Under the pieces are notes generated by a model. It ran no database searches. It saw only the letters and a list, made by a program, of their open reading frames with translations, and was not told where the DNA came from. From a virus, in the IMG/VR virus record IMGVR_UViG_3300024357_000029, positions 1 through 24,123 of that record: a DNA stretch of 24,123 nucleotides; one strand, given 5' to 3'. How positions within the stretch are numbered: position 1 is the first letter of the stretch; the number at the start of each line of letters is the position of its first letter. Shown in pieces: positions 20,421 to 24,123 of the stretch. The translations under genes and the position numbers were made by a program.

Positions 20421-23400
20421 ATGCAAACAAAAGATATCTATGGCAAAACATTAAGTACATCTTTTGAATCTGCAATAACTGCTACAGCTCAATATATTAA
20501 ACCCAGAGTTGTTATTGATTTTCAAGACTCAAGACATTTACAAAATGTAACGATTACAACCAATGATCCACATTCGTCAAGTGCTAATGGAGATTTGGGA
20601 TATTACTTTACTAAAGAAGATGTTTTATCCAGTGCCCAGTATGAGACTTTCTGCTGGGCGGTTTGTGGTGCATTAGATAACGATGGACAGCCAATTACTG
20701 CATCTGGTCAATATGTGGCTATGCCATCCAATCTAGAGGATGATTTAAAATACGGATGGTGGTCGGCTACAAAGAGCAATGCCTCTGGTACTTTTACTAC
20801 TAATCCATATATAGATATTAACTTCACAGCTACAACTATAAATAAAGTCAAAGTAGTTACTCCTGTTCATTTAGGGCAAGTTAAACAATTTACAATTGCA
20901 GTCATAAGCGCCGGTTCAGGAACTGTATTAAACAAAACTTATACATTCAATACAGCAATAAATGAGTTTGAAAAAATAATAAATTTAAATCAAACTTATA
21001 CTGATATTAATAGAATACTTTTGACTATTGTAAGTACCAAAAATAATCTGGATTATGCAAGAATACTAACTGTATCTCCAATGTATCAAGTTGATATATC
21101 TGACTATGTTATCAATACTTCATCATCTAGAATTAGAGATTTACATGAAAGCTCTCTTCCTATAGCGGGAACAAGTCAAACAAGTTGTACGATATCTATT
21201 GATAATAGCGGAAAGTTATTTAATATTCTAGATACTTCTTCTCAATATGGCAAATTTCTTCAAAAAGATATAAAGGTACATCTATCTTCTGGATGGAAGA
21301 CCATAGCGTTGGCCCCAGACACTCCGGTAGTAGCTTATCTTCAAACTGCGATGAATGCATCTGGCGATACTCATTTATATACTAATGGAACAGTCTATTT
21401 CCCCGATGGAGATGTTGGGAATACTGGGCTAGAGTCAAATTATTTTATTCTTACGATTGAAGAGGGTACAAATAATGAAGAAAAAATTCTTATAAAGAAG
21501 AAAACAACAGATTCACAATTTGAAATTCAGCAAAGAGGCTATGCTGGAACGGACGCTGTGGCGCATGCGGTTGGTTCAACTGTTAAGTTTGATCCATTTG
21601 AATATGTAAATATAGGAACTTTTTATTTAGAAGAAATTTCATCAGGCTCAAACGATATGAGCGTAAGTCTATCTCTACAGGATGGTTTTAAATTCTTGAA
21701 TGAAAAGATGTTAGAGAGAGGAATTTTTATTCAAGATAGTACAGTTCCAAATGCTTCTGCAAATATGTTGATGTTTGGCAACTTTCCTAGAAAAGACATT
21801 ATCAAGTATCACAGATTTTCTGATTGGCCTGTAGAAAATGGCGCAATTCTCCAATTGAAATTTGATGATGTATCAAAGAATACATCCAATACATTGGGAT
21901 ATGTATATGAAGGCCTGAGATACCGTGTCTATCAGCCAGTAGATGGTCTTGAGTCCGTTGTTAAAGATATGAAACTGGACGCAAGAGAAATTGAGCTGTC
22001 AGATCTTGACAAAGCAATGGGTTTGCAATCATCTATATCTCCAACATATGTTGGAGTAAAGTCCAATGTTAACTTGAGTGCTTATAACTTTACATCTGAT
22101 CTCGCTACTGCTGATAGGAATACATACTATCAAGGAATTTTTGATGGGTATTGGATTCCTACTACGACAGCTACTGCCCAGCAAATAGGTTTTAACGTCA
22201 ATCAGGGCGGAGCAAGGTTATTTATAGATGATAAATTAATAGTAGATGGATGGACAAATGTAACAGCTACTACTTATTATTTCACAACAATGGATGTAAC
22301 TGCTGGTAATGCTTATAAGGTTAGACTTGAATTCTTCCATACTACAAGTACATTTAGTTTACAGCTAAACTATATAAACTCTGCGACTATAATTCCTTCT
22401 ACTCAATTATTTACAAATGTAATAGATGACAATATCGGATCTAAGGGAATAAGTTCTCCTTCTACTATTACAACTTTGTTAAAGAATTATGCTATTCCAT
22501 CAAAATTTGTTTCCTTGCAGCAGTCATCATCAATGACTTGGAATAAAAATGATTCATCTATTTATTTATCTAATAGCGTAGGTAATACAAGTGTTGTAGA
22601 TTCATTTGTAAGAATACCTTATCATTCATCTTTAAACCCAACAGATGCTACTGTTTATCCTTCAAAAGATTGGTCAATCGAAATAATATTCAAAGCTCCA
22701 AACGGGGCTTTTGGTACTCAAGGTGAGTATATAAGTAACTGGGCAAATGCTGCCCCAACAACTGGTTTTGAATTCTTTTATATATCATCGACTAACCACG
22801 GCATAAAGGTAAAAACAAATGCTGTTGGCACTCCAACTGTTACTGCGACTAGCACCACTGCAATGCCAAATAGCGGTACTGGATGGAATCATATATTTGC
22901 TTCATATAGTGCTTATTACAATACAATTTATTATTATGTAAATGGCTCTTTACATGCATCGGTATCTGCTGGCTCTGGTACGCCTGTTTTTGGCACTACA
23001 GATATTACCATAGGCGGGAGAGGTGCCTCCTTTACCAGCGGCGTTGGTGTCGTAAGGCCAACTTTCTCCGGATCAGTCGCTGGTTTAAATATGTATTTAG
23101 ATGAATTTACCATCTATAAAAATTATTTCGATGCCGAAACAATTAAGAGAAGATATGTTGAAACTCAAATAAAAGAAATTAGAAAATATCCATTCTTATA
23201 TGGTTTTAATCAATCAGTATATCAAGCAATACAAGATATAACTTTTGCTGATTTAGGTAGAATGTATTTAAATGAAAATAATCAAGCAGTTTGTGAGCAC
23301 TACTATGCTTTCTTTGAAAGCTCAATAGATCAACACGCAAATGTTCAACAGACTTTGGCTGATTCTAGCTATATTATTGACGCTAATTATACAAAAACAT

Positions 23401-24123
23401 TGCAAGTAAATAGTGTAATAGTCAAAGTAGCAGGCATGGCTTCCAGATCGGTTGATTACCAGCCTGTCTGGCGAGCGCCAGACAATACAACTCTAGGAGT
23501 AATAACTCTAACATCTAATGTTAATACATCTGCAAATAGCATACCTGTCTCTAGCTTTGATTTAATTCCATTCCCTAAGTCAGGATATTTTATAATAGAT
23601 AGTGAAATTATTAAGTATACAAATACTAGCAAAACCGCCTTTTTAAATGTTGAAAGAGGCGCTCTTGACACTGTTGCTGCTAATCATACAGTAAATACAA
23701 AAGTAAGAGAAGTAAGATGGTTTGATTTTCAATTTGATAAGACTCCTGTATTTTCAATTAAAAATCCATTTATTACAGGAATATTATTTGAAGATCCAGA
23801 TGAAATCAGTTTATTGAAATGGTATGCAGGGCCTTACAAAGCAAATTTAATTATATCAGCATCAAATAATGTTGAATCTAACTCAGTTGTATTTGCCGAA
23901 GGCACAGACCCTATCACAAATAAAGTTGCATACACATCAATTGCTGGTATTCCTGTTCAAACTACAGAAAATGCTGGGCAAATTAAAGAACAAAAGTCTA
24001 CAAACTCTGAAAATAGAAGAAAATATGGATTAAAAGAAATAACTATAGAGAGTCCTTTTATTACAAATGCTGATATAGCTCAAGAATTGGCTGATTTTAT
24101 AATTTTAAAAATGTCTGAGCCAG
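20421..24123 (+). CDS. Tail-tip / minor tail protein with PA14 and LamG modules (3' end missing)
   Basis: ATG at 20421 follows GGAGGTG (20411-20417). The frame stays open to the end of the window, 1234 complete codons, so the protein is longer than this. Residues 1-230 are beta-rich. About 345-390 has NNEEKILIKKK and RGYAGTDAVAHAVGSTV, and about 1065-1095 a similar SEIIKYTNTS...RGALDTVAANH, both recurring tail motifs. Residues about 550-655 fit a PA14 domain: YYQGIFDGYW, then GGARLFIDDKLIVDGW, then VTAGNAYKVRLEFFH. Residues about 720-915 fit LamG: FVRIPYHSSLNP, WSIEIIFKAP, GWNHIFASYSAYYNT, DITIGGRG and LNMYLDEFTIYKNYFD. PA14 and LamG are sugar-binding folds. The last part may be a hub or attachment domain. 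Confidence 0.85.
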   Translation, partial: MQTKDIYGKTLSTSFESAITATAQYIKPRVVIDFQDSRHLQNVTITTNDPHSSSANGDLGYYFTKEDVLSSAQYETFCWAVCGALDNDGQPITASGQYVAMPSNLEDDLKYGWWSATKSNASGTFTTNPYIDINFTATTINKVKVVTPVHLGQVKQFTIAVISAGSGTVLNKTYTFNTAINEFEKIINLNQTYTDINRILLTIVSTKNNLDYARILTVSPMYQVDISDYVINTSSSRIRDLHESSLPIAGTSQTSCTISIDNSGKLFNILDTSSQYGKFLQKDIKVHLSSGWKTIALAPDTPVVAYLQTAMNASGDTHLYTNGTVYFPDGDVGNTGLESNYFILTIEEGTNNEEKILIKKKTTDSQFEIQQRGYAGTDAVAHAVGSTVKFDPFEYVNIGTFYLEEISSGSNDMSVSLSLQDGFKFLNEKMLERGIFIQDSTVPNASANMLMFGNFPRKDIIKYHRFSDWPVENGAILQLKFDDVSKNTSNTLGYVYEGLRYRVYQPVDGLESVVKDMKLDAREIELSDLDKAMGLQSSISPTYVGVKSNVNLSAYNFTSDLATADRNTYYQGIFDGYWIPTTTATAQQIGFNVNQGGARLFIDDKLIVDGWTNVTATTYYFTTMDVTAGNAYKVRLEFFHTTSTFSLQLNYINSATIIPSTQLFTNVIDDNIGSKGISSPSTITTLLKNYAIPSKFVSLQQSSSMTWNKNDSSIYLSNSVGNTSVVDSFVRIPYHSSLNPTDATVYPSKDWSIEIIFKAPNGAFGTQGEYISNWANAAPTTGFEFFYISSTNHGIKVKTNAVGTPTVTATSTTAMPNSGTGWNHIFASYSAYYNTIYYYVNGSLHASVSAGSGTPVFGTTDITIGGRGASFTSGVGVVRPTFSGSVAGLNMYLDEFTIYKNYFDAETIKRRYVETQIKEIRKYPFLYGFNQSVYQAIQDITFADLGRMYLNENNQAVCEHYYAFFESSIDQHANVQQTLADSSYIIDANYTKTLQVNSVIVKVAGMASRSVDYQPVWRAPDNTTLGVITLTSNVNTSANSIPVSSFDLIPFPKSGYFIIDSEIIKYTNTSKTAFLNVERGALDTVAANHTVNTKVREVRWFDFQFDKTPVFSIKNPFITGILFEDPDEISLLKWYAGPYKANLIISASNNVESNSVVFAEGTDPITNKVAYTSIAGIPVQTTENAGQIKEQKSTNSENRRKYGLKEITIESPFITNADIAQELADFIILKMSEP

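Overview
The window is part of the late (virion-structure and lysis) region of a tailed double-stranded DNA phage with a long, siphovirus-type tail. All genes lie on the plus strand and are tightly packed. The left edge cuts the major capsid gene and the right edge cuts a large tail-tip gene. Most genes are AT-rich. The capsid and tail-tube genes visibly use more C/G-ending codons, as expected for the two most abundant virion proteins. The host is probably Gram-positive, perhaps an actinobacterium. This rests on an endolysin made of an M15-type peptidase plus a peptidoglycan-binding domain, and on several genes that appear to be transcribed without a leader. It is an inference, not a proof.

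Layout: (1) 1-828, 3' part of the HK97-type major capsid gene, closed by an intrinsic terminator and followed by a fresh promoter. (2) 915-6303, eleven small to medium genes, mostly predicted minor structural, fibre or receptor-binding proteins (an Ig-like BppU_N type, a short protein ending in an SDHVHP motif, two fibres with a shared N-terminal type, a LamG lectin-like protein). (3) 6340-7495, a 49-residue leaderless coiled-coil protein, the endolysin, and a 25-residue peptide with nine cysteines behind its own promoter and a strong ribosome binding site. (4) 7503-9849, neck genes: an Ig-like/head-tail connector fusion, head closure, tail completion and tail terminator. (5) 9869-11379, a small leaderless gene, the tail tube gene, a terminator whose loop carries a promoter, and the two tail assembly chaperone frames joined by a -1 slippery site. 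(6) 11429-19249, a very large tape measure gene. (7) 19252-24123, two related distal tail proteins and a tail-tip protein with PA14 and LamG modules.

The gene set works as one assembly line: capsid, neck, tail tube built around the tape measure with help from the chaperones, then tip and fibres for adsorption, plus the endolysin for release. The points most worth following up are the cysteine-rich micropeptide, the terminator that holds a promoter in its loop, the repeated leaderless promoter/start arrangement, the slippery heptamer that can pair with downstream RNA, and the placement of the fibre and lysis genes between capsid and neck genes. No integrase, tRNA, CRISPR array, insertion sequence or convincing minus-strand gene was seen.
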